A stretch of 36,502 nucleotides of DNA. It comes from an uncultured Eubacteriales bacterium (GTDB lineage: Bacteria; Bacillota; Clostridia; Oscillospirales; Oscillospiraceae). A program made the translations under genes and the position numbers. Numbering within the stretch: position 1 is the stretch's first letter; every line of letters starts with the position of its first letter. The stretch covers positions 1 to 36,502 of the forward strand of contig URQY01000013.1 in assembly GCA_900550165.1 (NCBI GenBank), written 5' to 3'. Positions 6,864-14,945 of this stretch are shown here, piece after piece. The notes below the pieces were generated by a model that saw only the letters and a program-made list of their open reading frames with translations, did not search any database and was not told where the DNA came from.

Positions 6864-9800
6864 TTACTTGGTGGACATCAGGCGGATGTAACGGGCGAAC
6901 ATCGCGGACACCTGCGCGCGGGTGGCCTGACCCTGCGGGTTCAGCAGGCCGTCCATGCCGTTGATGATGCCGTTGTTCACGCACCACTGCATCGCGTCGT
7001 GGGCGTACTCGCTCACGGAGGACGCATCCGCGAAGCTCAGGCTGCCGCTCACGGCCGGGGAGCCGAAGTAGCGGTACAGCATCGCGGCGAGCTGCTCGCG
7101 GGTCACGGTGCCGTTCGGGTCGGTGCCGTCGGACACGCCGTTGGTGACGGCCCACGCACAGCCCTTGTCGTACCAGTTCGCGCCGCCGTCGGTGCTCTCA
7201 CCGGCAAGGCGGGCGAGGACCGTGACGACCATGCCGCGCGTCGTGGCGGACTCGGGGGAGAAGGTCTGCGGGGCGGTGCCGGTGAACAGCTCACGGGCGG
7301 AGACAAAGTCCACATCGGACTCGGCCCAGTGGCCGACGGTATCGGCGAAGTCCTTGTCGTTGTTCACGATCTTGATCTGGGCGCTGCCCTTAACGCCGAG
7401 GACCACGCCGTCCTTGGTGACGACGGAGGTCTTGATGATCTCCTCCGTGCCGTCGGGGTTGACCTTGATGGCCACGGTGCCCTGCTGGGCGTTCACAACG
7501 GGGATGACGACGGAGACCTCGCCGGCGCTCGCGGGAACGCTGAGCTTGATGACGGGCGCGGCGGCGGGGGACGCGGCGGGCGCGACGCTCACGGGCGCGG
7601 CGACAGGCTCGTTCTTCTTCGCGGCGGCGCTGACGTCGGCGGCGGAGATGCTGGCGCTGATCTCGGTGTTGCCGTTTGCGTCGGACTTGACGGTGCCGAC
7701 GGAGCCGCCCGCGGTCTTGTTCGTCGCGGTCACGGAGCCGTCCTTCTTGGTCTCGACCGTGGTGGTGGAGCCGTCGGGGTTCTTCGTGGTCTCGGTCACG
7801 GTGCCGGTGGTCTTGTCGGTCGTGGTGGTCGTGGTCGAGCCGTCGGGGTTCTTGGTCGTGGTGGAGGAACTGTTGTTATTGTTGCCCGGCGTCACGGGAA
7901 CGAGGTAATAGACGGTGTAGGTGCTGTTATCGCTGTTCTTGTAGGAGACATAGCCGGGAGCGAGGAAGTCCGCGGGGTTGCTCGTATACACGCCGGCAGT
8001 CAGGTTGGCCTTTTCAACAACGACGAACTTGGCATCGCCGTCCTTGCGGGCGATGTAGCCGGAGGCAACATAATCGGTGGGGTTGACGGAATAGGTACCG
8101 CCGGTGAGGGAAAGCGAGCCGCCGGTCTTGACGATATCGCCGGTAAATGTACCGCCGGAGATGCTGACATCACTGAACTGACTGCGAACATAAAGCGTAC
8201 CGGTGAACGTGCCGTTGGTAATCGTCAGCTTGCCGGGGTCGTGCGTTGCATCGCAGCCGCAGTTATCAATGGAATACAGAGAGTCAGCGGTGAATGTACC
8301 GCCGTTCACAGCGGCCGTTCCGTGATTCTGGAATGCGGCCTGCGTATAGTTGGTGAACGTGCCGCCGTTGATGGTCAAAACAGCGTCATCATCATTCTTG
8401 ATGGTATTGAGACCGCCCTTGAACGAACCACCGTTGATGGTCAGAACTGCGCCGCCTTCCGGGACAGCAGGCTCTTTATTGGGCTGACCAGCAGTGCTAG
8501 CACTCTGCCAGCCGTTTGCGATAAGGCTGGAATACTTGCCGGACGTACCACCGTTTGCAGTGCCGTCCTGCTGGACGGTGACGCCAGCGTTGATGGTCAT
8601 GGTGCCGAAGTTCTTCAGGGTGTAATAGCTGTTGCCGCCGTTTGCATTGGTAGCAGAACCGGCTTCATGGCTGCGGTCGAACGTACCGCCATTCAGAGTG
8701 GCGGTCGCACCAGTGTTGTTGTAGAGCGCGGCCTTGCCGTGAGAGATATTGTCGACCGTGCCGCTGCCGGTAACAGTCAGGTTGCCGTTATTGGTAATGG
8801 TGTGGCCGCTGACATTGGTCAGCTTGTGGCCATTCAGGTCAAGGGTGATGGTCTTGCCCGCGGGGATGGTGACATTTTCAGTGGTATCTTTCAATAGGGT
8901 TACGGTAGTATTATCGGCTGCCGTAACTGCATCGGCGAGGGTCTTGTAACCGGTACTGCCGATTGCGGCAATGATATCAGAATTAAAAACAGGTACACTG
9001 TCAATCACCAGCTTGCCGGTCGTATTGGGAACAAAGCGACCGTACAAATTAGACTGACCCTCAGGAAAGGTCTTGCCGGTCTGGGTCAGGGTATTATTGC
9101 TTTCAGTAGTGTTAGCAATGCTAATTTCACCAACATTAGCCGTACCCACAACTACGCCAACACGCCAGCCGCCGTTATCGGTGGAGTTCAGCGTGCAGTT
9201 GGTCACCGCATTGCTATTAAAGGTGTGGAAGGTTGCGGGGTTGCAACCGGCGTGGCCGATGATACCGCCAACAGAACCATTCGCAGTGATCGCCGTATTC
9301 TCTACGGAGCAGTTTTTAACCGTGATATAGGTATCAACCGGGCCGTCATTCTCCTTGTTATAGCCGGAAGTCCAGCCAATCAAGCCGCCGACACGAGCGC
9401 CGCCGGTGCTGGTGATCTTACTATCAGTCAGATGGCAGTTATCCAGTTCAATCGTAGGCATCGAATCAACATCGTTGATAAATGCGCCGATTCCTTGATT
9501 GCTTGTAGTAACGTTGATTTTAACACCGGTCAAAGTCAAATTCTTGATCACAATTCCCGATGTTCCAGCAAAGCCACCGGCAAACAGCGGGGCGTTCAGG
9601 CCGGTGATAGCGTGGTTGTTGCCTTCAATGGTGACGATACCTGCACCATGATAGCCATCAACCTCAAGAGAAGTCCAGCTATAATCGGTCAGGTTATAAT
9701 CCTTGTCAAGCGTAACGGTAACATTGCCCGAACTGGCTTCACCTGCCTTAACATCGGAAAAAAGTTTCTTCAGTGCGTCACCGTCAGATACCGCTCCGTC

Positions 9801-9878
9801 TTCCGCCATGGCCGACACCGGCAGAAGCGTCAGCACCATGCACAGCGCCAACAATACGGAACACAATTTTCTTTTCAT
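6864..9878 (-). CDS. Secreted beta-helix-like surface protein with three C-terminal SLH domains
   Basis: 1004 residues. An N-terminal signal peptide (MKRKLCSVLLALCMVLTLLPVSAMA) is followed by a long beta-solenoid-like region (~35-660) rich in short repeats such as LTINGGSFKGG, LTINGGTFTNYT and VNGGTFTAD. A Thr-rich linker has NPDGSTTT repeats (~690-740), and an Ala/Val-rich domain runs to ~845. Three SLH domains (from ~850) end the protein (HWAESDVDFVSARELFTG; AWAVTNGVSDGTDPNGTVTREQ; MQWCVNNGIINGMDGLLNPQGQATRAQ). SLH domains bind pyruvylated secondary wall polymers, so this is a wall-attached surface protein. The ribosome site is AGGAGGAATTC. Expression is predicted to be controlled by the upstream c-di-GMP-I riboswitch. 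The carbohydrate or adhesin target is unknown. Confidence 0.94.
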   Translation of the reverse strand: MKRKLCSVLLALCMVLTLLPVSAMAEDGAVSDGDALKKLFSDVKAGEASSGNVTVTLDKDYNLTDYSWTSLEVDGYHGAGIVTIEGNNHAITGLNAPLFAGGFAGTSGIVIKNLTLTGVKINVTTSNQGIGAFINDVDSMPTIELDNCHLTDSKITSTGGARVGGLIGWTSGYNKENDGPVDTYITVKNCSVENTAITANGSVGGIIGHAGCNPATFHTFNSNAVTNCTLNSTDNGGWRVGVVVGTANVGEISIANTTESNNTLTQTGKTFPEGQSNLYGRFVPNTTGKLVIDSVPVFNSDIIAAIGSTGYKTLADAVTAADNTTVTLLKDTTENVTIPAGKTITLDLNGHKLTNVSGHTITNNGNLTVTGSGTVDNISHGKAALYNNTGATATLNGGTFDRSHEAGSATNANGGNSYYTLKNFGTMTINAGVTVQQDGTANGGTSGKYSSLIANGWQSASTAGQPNKEPAVPEGGAVLTINGGSFKGGLNTIKNDDDAVLTINGGTFTNYTQAAFQNHGTAAVNGGTFTADSLYSIDNCGCDATHDPGKLTITNGTFTGTLYVRSQFSDVSISGGTFTGDIVKTGGSLSLTGGTYSVNPTDYVASGYIARKDGDAKFVVVEKANLTAGVYTSNPADFLAPGYVSYKNSDNSTYTVYYLVPVTPGNNNNSSSTTTKNPDGSTTTTTTDKTTGTVTETTKNPDGSTTTVETKKDGSVTATNKTAGGSVGTVKSDANGNTEISASISAADVSAAAKKNEPVAAPVSVAPAASPAAAPVIKLSVPASAGEVSVVIPVVNAQQGTVAIKVNPDGTEEIIKTSVVTKDGVVLGVKGSAQIKIVNNDKDFADTVGHWAESDVDFVSARELFTGTAPQTFSPESATTRGMVVTVLARLAGESTDGGANWYDKGCAWAVTNGVSDGTDPNGTVTREQLAAMLYRYFGSPAVSGSLSFADASSVSEYAHDAMQWCVNNGIINGMDGLLNPQGQATRAQVSAMFARYIRLMSTK

Positions 9879-9933
9879 TTGAATTCCTCCTCTTATTTCT
9901 ATCGTTTTCCGCGGCTCCCCGCGGTTGGTCTAC

Positions 9934-9969
9934 AAAAAAACTGCCCCCCGCAAAGCAAACAGGGGACAG
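9934..9969 (-). terminator. Expression-platform terminator of the c-di-GMP riboswitch
   Basis: On the minus strand CTGTCCCC (9969-9962) pairs with GGGGGCAG (9948-9941, one wobble), followed by seven Ts (9940-9934). It begins 14 nt after the aptamer and lies 56 nt before the ATG, a typical regulated terminator. GCTGTC of its left arm (9970-9965) is perfectly complementary to GACAGC of the aptamer (9997-9992). Confidence 0.88.
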
Positions 9970-9983
9970 CAGTACGCGTAAAA

Positions 9984-10074
9984 TGCAACCGGCTGTCATA
10001 ACACGCTCCCGCAGGAGACGGGCATTAGACCCATTTGGCTTTGCGTCCCTGCCTTTCGGCAGGTTTGCCAGCTA
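9984..10074 (-). promoter_or_regulatory. Cyclic di-GMP-I (GEMM-I) riboswitch aptamer
   Basis: On the minus strand, in order: TGGCAAACC (from 10070); P2 stem CCTGCC-GAAA-GGCAGG with a GNRA tetraloop (GAAA at 10057-10054); the hallmark GGGACGCAAAGCC (GACGCAAAGCC at 10047-10037); a P3 arm GGGTCTAAT ... TTATGACAG forming an 11-nt-type tetraloop receptor around an internal hairpin; and CAGCCGGTTGC (9995-9985) closing the aptamer. This is the known order of GEMM-I elements, and the family binds c-di-GMP. The complementarity GACAGC (aptamer) / GCTGTC (terminator arm) suggests that a folded, ligand-bound aptamer frees the terminator. I infer an OFF switch: high c-di-GMP lowers the SLH protein. Confidence 0.9.
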
Positions 10075-10121
10075 TTTTTTTCCCGGCGGAAAACGACCGC
10101 TTTCCCCCCGGATATATCCGC

Positions 10122-10150
10122 ATCATACCACGCTCATTGCGCAAAAGCAA
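10122..10150 (-). promoter_or_regulatory. Promoter of the riboswitch-SLH transcript
   Basis: Minus strand TTGCTT (10150-10145), 17 nt, TATGAT (10127-10122). Start of transcription near 10115, about 40 nt before the aptamer. Confidence 0.72.
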
Positions 10151-10201
10151 CCCCCAAAACCGCCTTTTTCAAACCTTTTAGCTAATAAAAATAGACAATG
10201 G

Positions 10202-10230
10202 TTGCCTGTTTGCGGGGAATATGGTATCAT
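10202..10230 (+). promoter_or_regulatory. Promoter of the DUF2130 gene
   Basis: TTGCCT, 17 nt, TATCAT, with the ATG 48 nt downstream. It is divergent from the riboswitch promoter. Confidence 0.72.
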
Positions 10231-10278
10231 TATCGCGAAAAAACGGGAAAAGACCGAAAAACCGGGGAGGGAAAGACC

Positions 10279-11523
10279 ATGCAGGAGCTCCGCTGCCCCC
10301 ACTGCGGGGAGGTATTTCAGGTGGACGAGACGGGCTATGCGCAGCTGGCCCGCCAGGTGCGCGACAGCGAATTCGACAAGGAGCTGCGCCGCCGCGAGCA
10401 GGAGCTGCTCGCCCGGCAGGAGAGCGAGCTGGACCTTGCGCGCCTGCGGCAGGAGCAGGCGTATCAGAAGACCCTGCGCGACAAGGACGAAGCGCTCGCG
10501 CAGAGCGCGCGCGAGGCCGAGCGCCTGCGCGAGCGGCTGGAGAGCAGCGAGACGGAGAAAAAGCTCGCCGTGGCCGAGGCCGTGCAGCGCCAGGCGCAGG
10601 CGCTGTCCGAGGGGGAGAAGCGCATTCTGACGCTCGAGAACGAGCTGGCCGCGCGCGAGACCGAGAGCCGCCTGAAGGAGAAGTCCCTGCAGGAGCAGTA
10701 CGAGGAAAAGCTCAAAAGCAAGGACGAGCAGATCGAGTATTACAAGGATTTCAAGGCCCGCCAGTCGACGAAGATGATCGGCGAGAGTCTGGAGCAGCAC
10801 TGCCTGACGCAGTTCAACACGCTGCGCATGACGGCCTTCCCGACGGCGTACTTTGAAAAGGACAACGACGCGCGCACGGGCAGCAAGGGGGACTTTATTT
10901 TCCGCGAATCGGACGAGAGCGGCACTGAATTTATTTCCATTATGTTCGAGATGAAAAATGAGGCTGACGCGACCGCGACGAGGCACAAAAATGAAGATTT
11001 TTTCAAGGAGCTGGACAAGGACCGCCGCGAAAAGCACTGCGAGTACGCGGTGCTGGTGTCGCTGCTGGAGATCGACAACGAGCTGTACAACAACGGCATC
11101 GTGGATGTGTCGTACCGGTACGAGAAGATGTATGTCGTGCGGCCGCAGTTTTTCATCCCCATCATCACGCTGCTGCGCAACGCGGCGCTCCACTCGCTGC
11201 AATACCGCCGCGAGCTGGAGATCGTGAAAAACCAGCAGCTCGATATCCTGCACTTTGAGGAGAACATGAACGCCTTCAAGGAGGGCTTTGGCCGCAACTA
11301 CCGCATCGCGAGCGAGAAATTCCGCACCGCCGTCGACGAGATCGACAAGACCATCACGCACTTGCAGAAGATCAAGGACGCGCTGCTCTCGTCGGAGAAC
11401 AACCTGCGCCTTGCCAACAGCAAGGCCGAGGATCTGAGCATCAAGCGCCTGACGAAAAACGCGCCGTCCGTCAAGGCGCTGTTCGACGAACAGCGCGCGG
11501 CGCGCGAAACAGAGGAGCAGTAA
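10279..11523 (+). CDS. DUF2130 domain protein with zinc-ribbon start, coiled coil and restriction-endonuclease-like core
   Basis: 414 residues from ATG 10279 behind GGGAGGGAAAG; an upstream in-frame start at 10198 lies in the promoter and is rejected. The N-terminal CPHC (residues 6-9) is a half zinc-knuckle; no second Cys pair is visible, so metal binding is doubtful. Residues ~30-155 form a long charged coiled coil. The DUF2130 core (~160-330) contains GSKGDFIFRE ... FISIMFEMKNE, which fits the D-(x)n-ExK pattern of PD-(D/E)XK nucleases. A second helical segment ends the protein. DUF2130 proteins have no firmly known role; a DNA-related function is inference. Single-gene transcript. Confidence 0.9.
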   Translation: MQELRCPHCGEVFQVDETGYAQLARQVRDSEFDKELRRREQELLARQESELDLARLRQEQAYQKTLRDKDEALAQSAREAERLRERLESSETEKKLAVAEAVQRQAQALSEGEKRILTLENELAARETESRLKEKSLQEQYEEKLKSKDEQIEYYKDFKARQSTKMIGESLEQHCLTQFNTLRMTAFPTAYFEKDNDARTGSKGDFIFRESDESGTEFISIMFEMKNEADATATRHKNEDFFKELDKDRREKHCEYAVLVSLLEIDNELYNNGIVDVSYRYEKMYVVRPQFFIPIITLLRNAALHSLQYRRELEIVKNQQLDILHFEENMNAFKEGFGRNYRIASEKFRTAVDEIDKTITHLQKIKDALLSSENNLRLANSKAEDLSIKRLTKNAPSVKALFDEQRAARETEEQ

Positions 11524-11551
11524 AAAAGCGGGGCATCGCCCCGCTTTTTTT
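11522..11551. terminator. Bidirectional terminator between DUF2130 and ygiQ genes
   Basis: Stem AGCGGGGC/GCCCCGCT with a 3-nt loop, A6 on the left and T7 on the right, placed between two convergent stop codons. Confidence 0.92.
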
Positions 11552-13490
11552 ATTTGCGCTTGGGCTTGGCCCAGCCCGCCTTGCGCTTGAAGCTCTTCGG
11601 CTTTTCGGCGGCTTTCGCCGCGGGTTTTGCGCCCTTCGGCGCGGCGCTTTTGCCGCCGTGCTGCGGCGCGCGGCTGTCGCCGTAGGGACGGACGAGGCAC
11701 TTCGGCCCGTAGCCGATGAGGTCCTCGCGTCCGGCTTTTTTGAGCGCCTCGATGACGAGCTTTTTCTTGTCCGGGCGGAACCATTGCAGCAGCGCGCGCT
11801 GCAATTCCTTGCCGTGCGGCGTCGTCTCGGCGAAGACGGGCGTCATATCGCGCGGGTCGATGCCGGTGTAGTACATACAGGTCGAGAGCGTGCCGGGCGT
11901 GGGGTAGAAGTCCTGCACCTGCTCGGGCTTGTGACCCGTGGAGTGCAGAAACTCCGCGAGCTGCACCGCGTCTTCCAGCGTGCAGCCGGGGTGCGAGGAC
12001 ATGAGGTAGGGGACGAGGTACTGCTCGCGCCCGTTCTTCTCGTTCACGGAGCGGTATTTGTCCCAGAATTTTTCAAACACGTCGAAGTGCGGCTTTCCCA
12101 TGTAGTCGAGCACGCCCGCCACGCAGTGCTCGGGCGCGACCTTGAGCTGGCCGGAGATGTGGTACTTGACGAGTTCCGACAAAAAGGGGCTGCCCTTGTC
12201 CTCCAGCAGATAGTCATACCGGATGCCCGAGCGGACGAAGACCTTCTTCACGCCGGGGATGGCGCGCAGCCGGCGCAGCAGCTCGACATATTCCGAGTGG
12301 TCGGGGTCGAGATTCTTGCAGGGGTAGGGGGCGAGGCAGTTCTTATTGCGGCACATGCCGCGCTTGAGCTGATCCTGACACGACGGGTGGCGGAAGTTCG
12401 CGCTCGGGCCGCCGACGTCGTGGACGTAGCCCTTGAACTTCGGGTCGTGGGTGAAGCCCTCGACCTCGCGCACGCAGGATTCGATCGAGCGCGAGGTGAT
12501 CATGCGCCCCTGATGGAACGCCAGCGAGCAGAAGTTGCATCCGCCGAAGCACCCGCGGTTGTGCGCGACGGAAAAGCGCACCTCCTCGATGGCGGCGACG
12601 CCGCCGAGAGCGTCGTACATCGGGTGCACCTCGCGTATGTAGGGGAGCTCGGCGACCTCGTCGAGCTCCTCGCGCGAAAGCGGCATCGCGGGCGGATTGA
12701 CGACGAGCGTGTCACGCCCGTGCGCCTGCCAGAGTGCTTTGCCGCGAATGGGGTCGTGCTCCTCGTATTCGAGCTTTGTCGCGAGCGCGTAGGCGTGCTT
12801 GTCCCCGCACACCTCTTCATACGACGGGCACTCGACGTGCTCGTAGGCGCAGACCTCGGGCGTGCGCGTCACGAACGCCGTGCCGCGAATATCTGTCAAG
12901 GATTCAACCTTTTCACCCTTTGCGAGCCGGCGCGCGATCTCGCGCGTGGCGTATTCGCCCATGCCGTAGACGAGCAGGTCGGCCTGCGCGTCGAAAATGA
13001 GCGCGCGGCGGACCTTATCGTCCCAGTAGTCGTAGTGCGCAAAGCGGCGCAGGCTCGCCTCCAGTCCGCCGACGACGATGGGGATATTGCCGAAGGCCTC
13101 GCGGCAGCGGTTGGCGTACACGATCGTCGGGCGGTCGGGCCGCAGACCCATTTTGCCGCCGGGGGAGTAGAGGTCCTGATTGCGGTGCTTTTTCGCCGCC
13201 GTGTAGTGCGCGACCATCGAGTCGATGTTGCCGCCGCCGATCATCACGCCGTAGCGCGGGCGGCCCATTGCGCGGAAGGCATCCGCGCTGTGCCAGTCGG
13301 GTTGGGCGAGCACCGCCACGCGGTAGCCCTCGGCTTCCAGCACGCGCGCAATGATGGTCGTGCCGAAGCTCGGGTGGTCGATGTAGGCGTCCGCCGTGAC
13401 GACGAGAAAGTCATAATAGTACCAGCCGCGCTCCACCATCTCGTCCTTCGAGACCGGCAAAAAGGCCTTTTCGATCTTCTTTTTCTTCAT
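11550..13490 (-). CDS. ygiQ: YgiQ family radical SAM protein
   Basis: 646 residues, a typical length. The radical SAM cluster motif is CFGGCNFC (CxxxCxxC) at about residues 313-320 within AHNRGCFGGCNFCSLAF. Before it is a B12-binding-like N-terminal domain (LVVTADAYIDHPSFG, YGVMIGGGNIDSMVAHY, VVGGLEASLRRFAHYDYWDD), and after it the family-specific YPTPGTLSTCMYYTG region. The C-terminal ~40 residues are Lys/Ala-rich and probably disordered. The reaction of YgiQ is not known. The start codon overlaps the stop of the upstream phosphatase-GNAT gene by 4 nt (ATGA), so the two are translationally coupled. Confidence 0.95.
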   Translation of the reverse strand: MKKKKIEKAFLPVSKDEMVERGWYYYDFLVVTADAYIDHPSFGTTIIARVLEAEGYRVAVLAQPDWHSADAFRAMGRPRYGVMIGGGNIDSMVAHYTAAKKHRNQDLYSPGGKMGLRPDRPTIVYANRCREAFGNIPIVVGGLEASLRRFAHYDYWDDKVRRALIFDAQADLLVYGMGEYATREIARRLAKGEKVESLTDIRGTAFVTRTPEVCAYEHVECPSYEEVCGDKHAYALATKLEYEEHDPIRGKALWQAHGRDTLVVNPPAMPLSREELDEVAELPYIREVHPMYDALGGVAAIEEVRFSVAHNRGCFGGCNFCSLAFHQGRMITSRSIESCVREVEGFTHDPKFKGYVHDVGGPSANFRHPSCQDQLKRGMCRNKNCLAPYPCKNLDPDHSEYVELLRRLRAIPGVKKVFVRSGIRYDYLLEDKGSPFLSELVKYHISGQLKVAPEHCVAGVLDYMGKPHFDVFEKFWDKYRSVNEKNGREQYLVPYLMSSHPGCTLEDAVQLAEFLHSTGHKPEQVQDFYPTPGTLSTCMYYTGIDPRDMTPVFAETTPHGKELQRALLQWFRPDKKKLVIEALKKAGREDLIGYGPKCLVRPYGDSRAPQHGGKSAAPKGAKPAAKAAEKPKSFKRKAGWAKPKRK

Positions 13491-14530
13491 TTTTCGATCA
13501 CTTCCTGCAATCTTCTGTAGCAGGATTCCTCATCGTATTCAAAATTCTTCTCAAATGTGACGCTTTCCGCGTCCTCCTGAACGGGGTGGAAGCCCCACTT
13601 TTCCGCGCAGTGGAGGCCGACCAAATTGATCTTAGCGATGCGGCCGGTCGAGAGGATGGAGCAGCCGCGCGAGCGCGCGTAGGACAGCGCCTGACCGACG
13701 AGCTTCTCGCCGAGGTCGCGCTTCTGCGCATCGTCTTCGAGCCAGAATTCGCCGATCGTGCCCACACCGCCGCGGCAGCTTTCCACGCTGACCGCGCCAA
13801 TGACATCGCCGCCGTGCATGACGTCGAAATGCCCCGCTTCGCCCGAAGCGCGGTAGTAGATGCCGCCCTCAAAGCCCTTCGGGTCGTTGACCCAGGGCTG
13901 CTTACGCACGGTCGTGATCTCGTCGCCGAGGTGGGAGGCGTCATCGCGGAAGACAACGTTGAAGCTGCCGTTTTCATACTCGAGCTTTGCAACGGCGGTA
14001 TTTTCCGCGTGGCCGGTCTTGTCGATCTCGTGCAGCGTCATGCCCTGAAGCGTGCCGACGATGATGCGCATCGCCATGCCGTGGGAAAAGACGGCGACCG
14101 TGCCGTTCGGGTGCGCCTCGGCGATGTCCGTGAGCGCCTTGCGCATCCGCTCGCGCACCTCGGCGAAGCTCTCGCAGCCGTCGACGTGCCACTTCTGCGA
14201 ATCGTTGCTGAAGTAGGTGAGCTGCTCGGGATCGATGCGCTCAAGCTCCGCCCAAGGGGTATCCTCCCAATAGCCCACGTCGATCTCGCGCAGCGTGCGG
14301 ACGGTGCGCAGCGGCAGGCCGTGCGTTTTATAGATGGAAAGCGCCGTGATCATCGTGCGAAAACGGTCGCTTGAATAAACGGCGTCGAATTTCGTGTCGG
14401 CAAAGCGCTTCGAGAGCGCGGCGATCTGGCGGTAGCCGCGGTCGGTGATGGTGCTGTTGTACCAGCCGTGCGCGCGGCGATAGCGGTTGCCCTCGGCCTC
14501 GGCATGGCGGATGAGATAGATCGTGGTCAT
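13487..14530 (-). CDS. Histidine phosphatase (phosphoglycerate mutase-like) fused to a GNAT acetyltransferase
   Basis: 347 residues from the ATG at 14530, chosen because AAGGAG lies just upstream and overlaps the codons of longer candidate starts. Residues 1-~200 are a histidine phosphatase: LIRHAEAEGN with the RH catalytic pair at 8-9, YSSDRFRTM, the acid REIDVGYWED, and the second catalytic His in VAVFSHGMAMR (~149). Residues ~205-335 form a GNAT domain (GGDVIGAVSVES, GTIGEFWLEDDAQKRDLGEKLVGQALSYARSRGC, LVGLHCAEKWGF). The fusion suggests dephosphorylation and acetyl transfer on one substrate or pathway (inference). First gene of a two-gene operon with ygiQ, from the promoter at 14566-14594. 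Confidence 0.92.
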   Translation of the reverse strand: MTTIYLIRHAEAEGNRYRRAHGWYNSTITDRGYRQIAALSKRFADTKFDAVYSSDRFRTMITALSIYKTHGLPLRTVRTLREIDVGYWEDTPWAELERIDPEQLTYFSNDSQKWHVDGCESFAEVRERMRKALTDIAEAHPNGTVAVFSHGMAMRIIVGTLQGMTLHEIDKTGHAENTAVAKLEYENGSFNVVFRDDASHLGDEITTVRKQPWVNDPKGFEGGIYYRASGEAGHFDVMHGGDVIGAVSVESCRGGVGTIGEFWLEDDAQKRDLGEKLVGQALSYARSRGCSILSTGRIAKINLVGLHCAEKWGFHPVQEDAESVTFEKNFEYDEESCYRRLQEVIEK

Positions 14531-14565
14531 ATCGTTCTCCTTCATGTTTTTGATCATTCAAAGCC

Positions 14566-14594
14566 ATTATAGGACGAAAGGCAGCTTTCAGCAA
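14566..14594 (-). promoter_or_regulatory. Promoter of the phosphatase-GNAT / ygiQ operon
   Basis: Minus strand TTGCTG (14594-14589), 17 nt, perfect TATAAT (14571-14566); the ATG is 35 nt downstream of the -10 box. Confidence 0.82.
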
Positions 14595-14617
14595 GGGCGA
14601 TTTGCCCCAAAAATCGG

Positions 14618-14635
14618 CGCGGCAAAATTTGCCGC
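14618..14635. promoter_or_regulatory. Operator-like palindrome in a divergent intergenic region
   Basis: CGCGGCAAA and TTTGCCGCG arms around 14618-14636 with a single central base. It lies about 24 bp upstream of the -35 box of the phosphatase-GNAT promoter and 57 bp before the small membrane protein gene. It may bind a dimeric regulator. No matching regulator is visible here. Confidence 0.35.
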
Positions 14636-14692
14636 GTATCGCTTTTCTCCGCGCGGACAGAATAAGCGCGTGAGCAAAGGGAGGGAGATCAA

Positions 14693-14869
14693 ATGTGTGA
14701 GAGCGCATTCTGGCGCGGAATGGCCGCCGGCGTGGTCGCCGGCGCAGTCACCGGCATGATGGTCGCGGAAAAGCGCAACGCCATGAAGACCTGCGTGGGC
14801 AGGACTATGCAGCAGATGGGTACCGCCGTGGACGGCGCGCTGAGCGACCTGATGCACACGGTGCGATGA
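14693..14869 (+). CDS. Small 58-residue membrane-associated protein, YtxH-like
   Basis: ATG 14693 with ribosome site AAGGGAGGGAGATCAA; the frame ends in TGA at 14867-14869. Residues ~6-25 (FWRGMAAGVVAGAVTGMMVA) are a glycine-zipper-like membrane segment, followed by a basic, amphipathic tail (EKRNAMKTCVGRTMQQMG). This resembles the small YtxH-type proteins common in Firmicutes genomes; the match is by style only. It has a good ribosome site, GC-rich codons and free space around it. The transcript has no clear plus-strand T tract after it, only the hairpin of the convergent oleate hydratase terminator. Confidence 0.6.
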   Translation: MCESAFWRGMAAGVVAGAVTGMMVAEKRNAMKTCVGRTMQQMGTAVDGALSDLMHTVR

Positions 14870-14872
14870 GCG

Positions 14873-14914
14873 CAAAAAAAGGAAGGGCGGGAGCATCAGC
14901 TCCCGCCCTTCCTT
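14873..14914 (-). terminator. Terminator of the oleate hydratase gene
   Basis: 16-bp stem AAGGAAGGGCGGGAGC/GCTCCCGCCCTTCCTT with a 4-nt loop; on the minus strand it is followed by seven Ts, while on the plus strand no T tract follows. Confidence 0.9.
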
Positions 14915-14945
14915 GCTGTATCGACTTTTTACGAGCTGCGATGGC

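Noticed and set aside
6999..8897. Long plus-strand frame opposite the SLH beta-helix gene
   Set aside because: Low-complexity Gly/Arg/Val/Asp sequence, a mirror of Thr/Gly/Asn-rich repeats on the true strand; no start signal.
11658..13520. Plus-strand frame of 620 codons opposite ygiQ
   Set aside because: ygiQ carries the radical SAM motif and correct coupling to its neighbour; the antisense frame has no domain.
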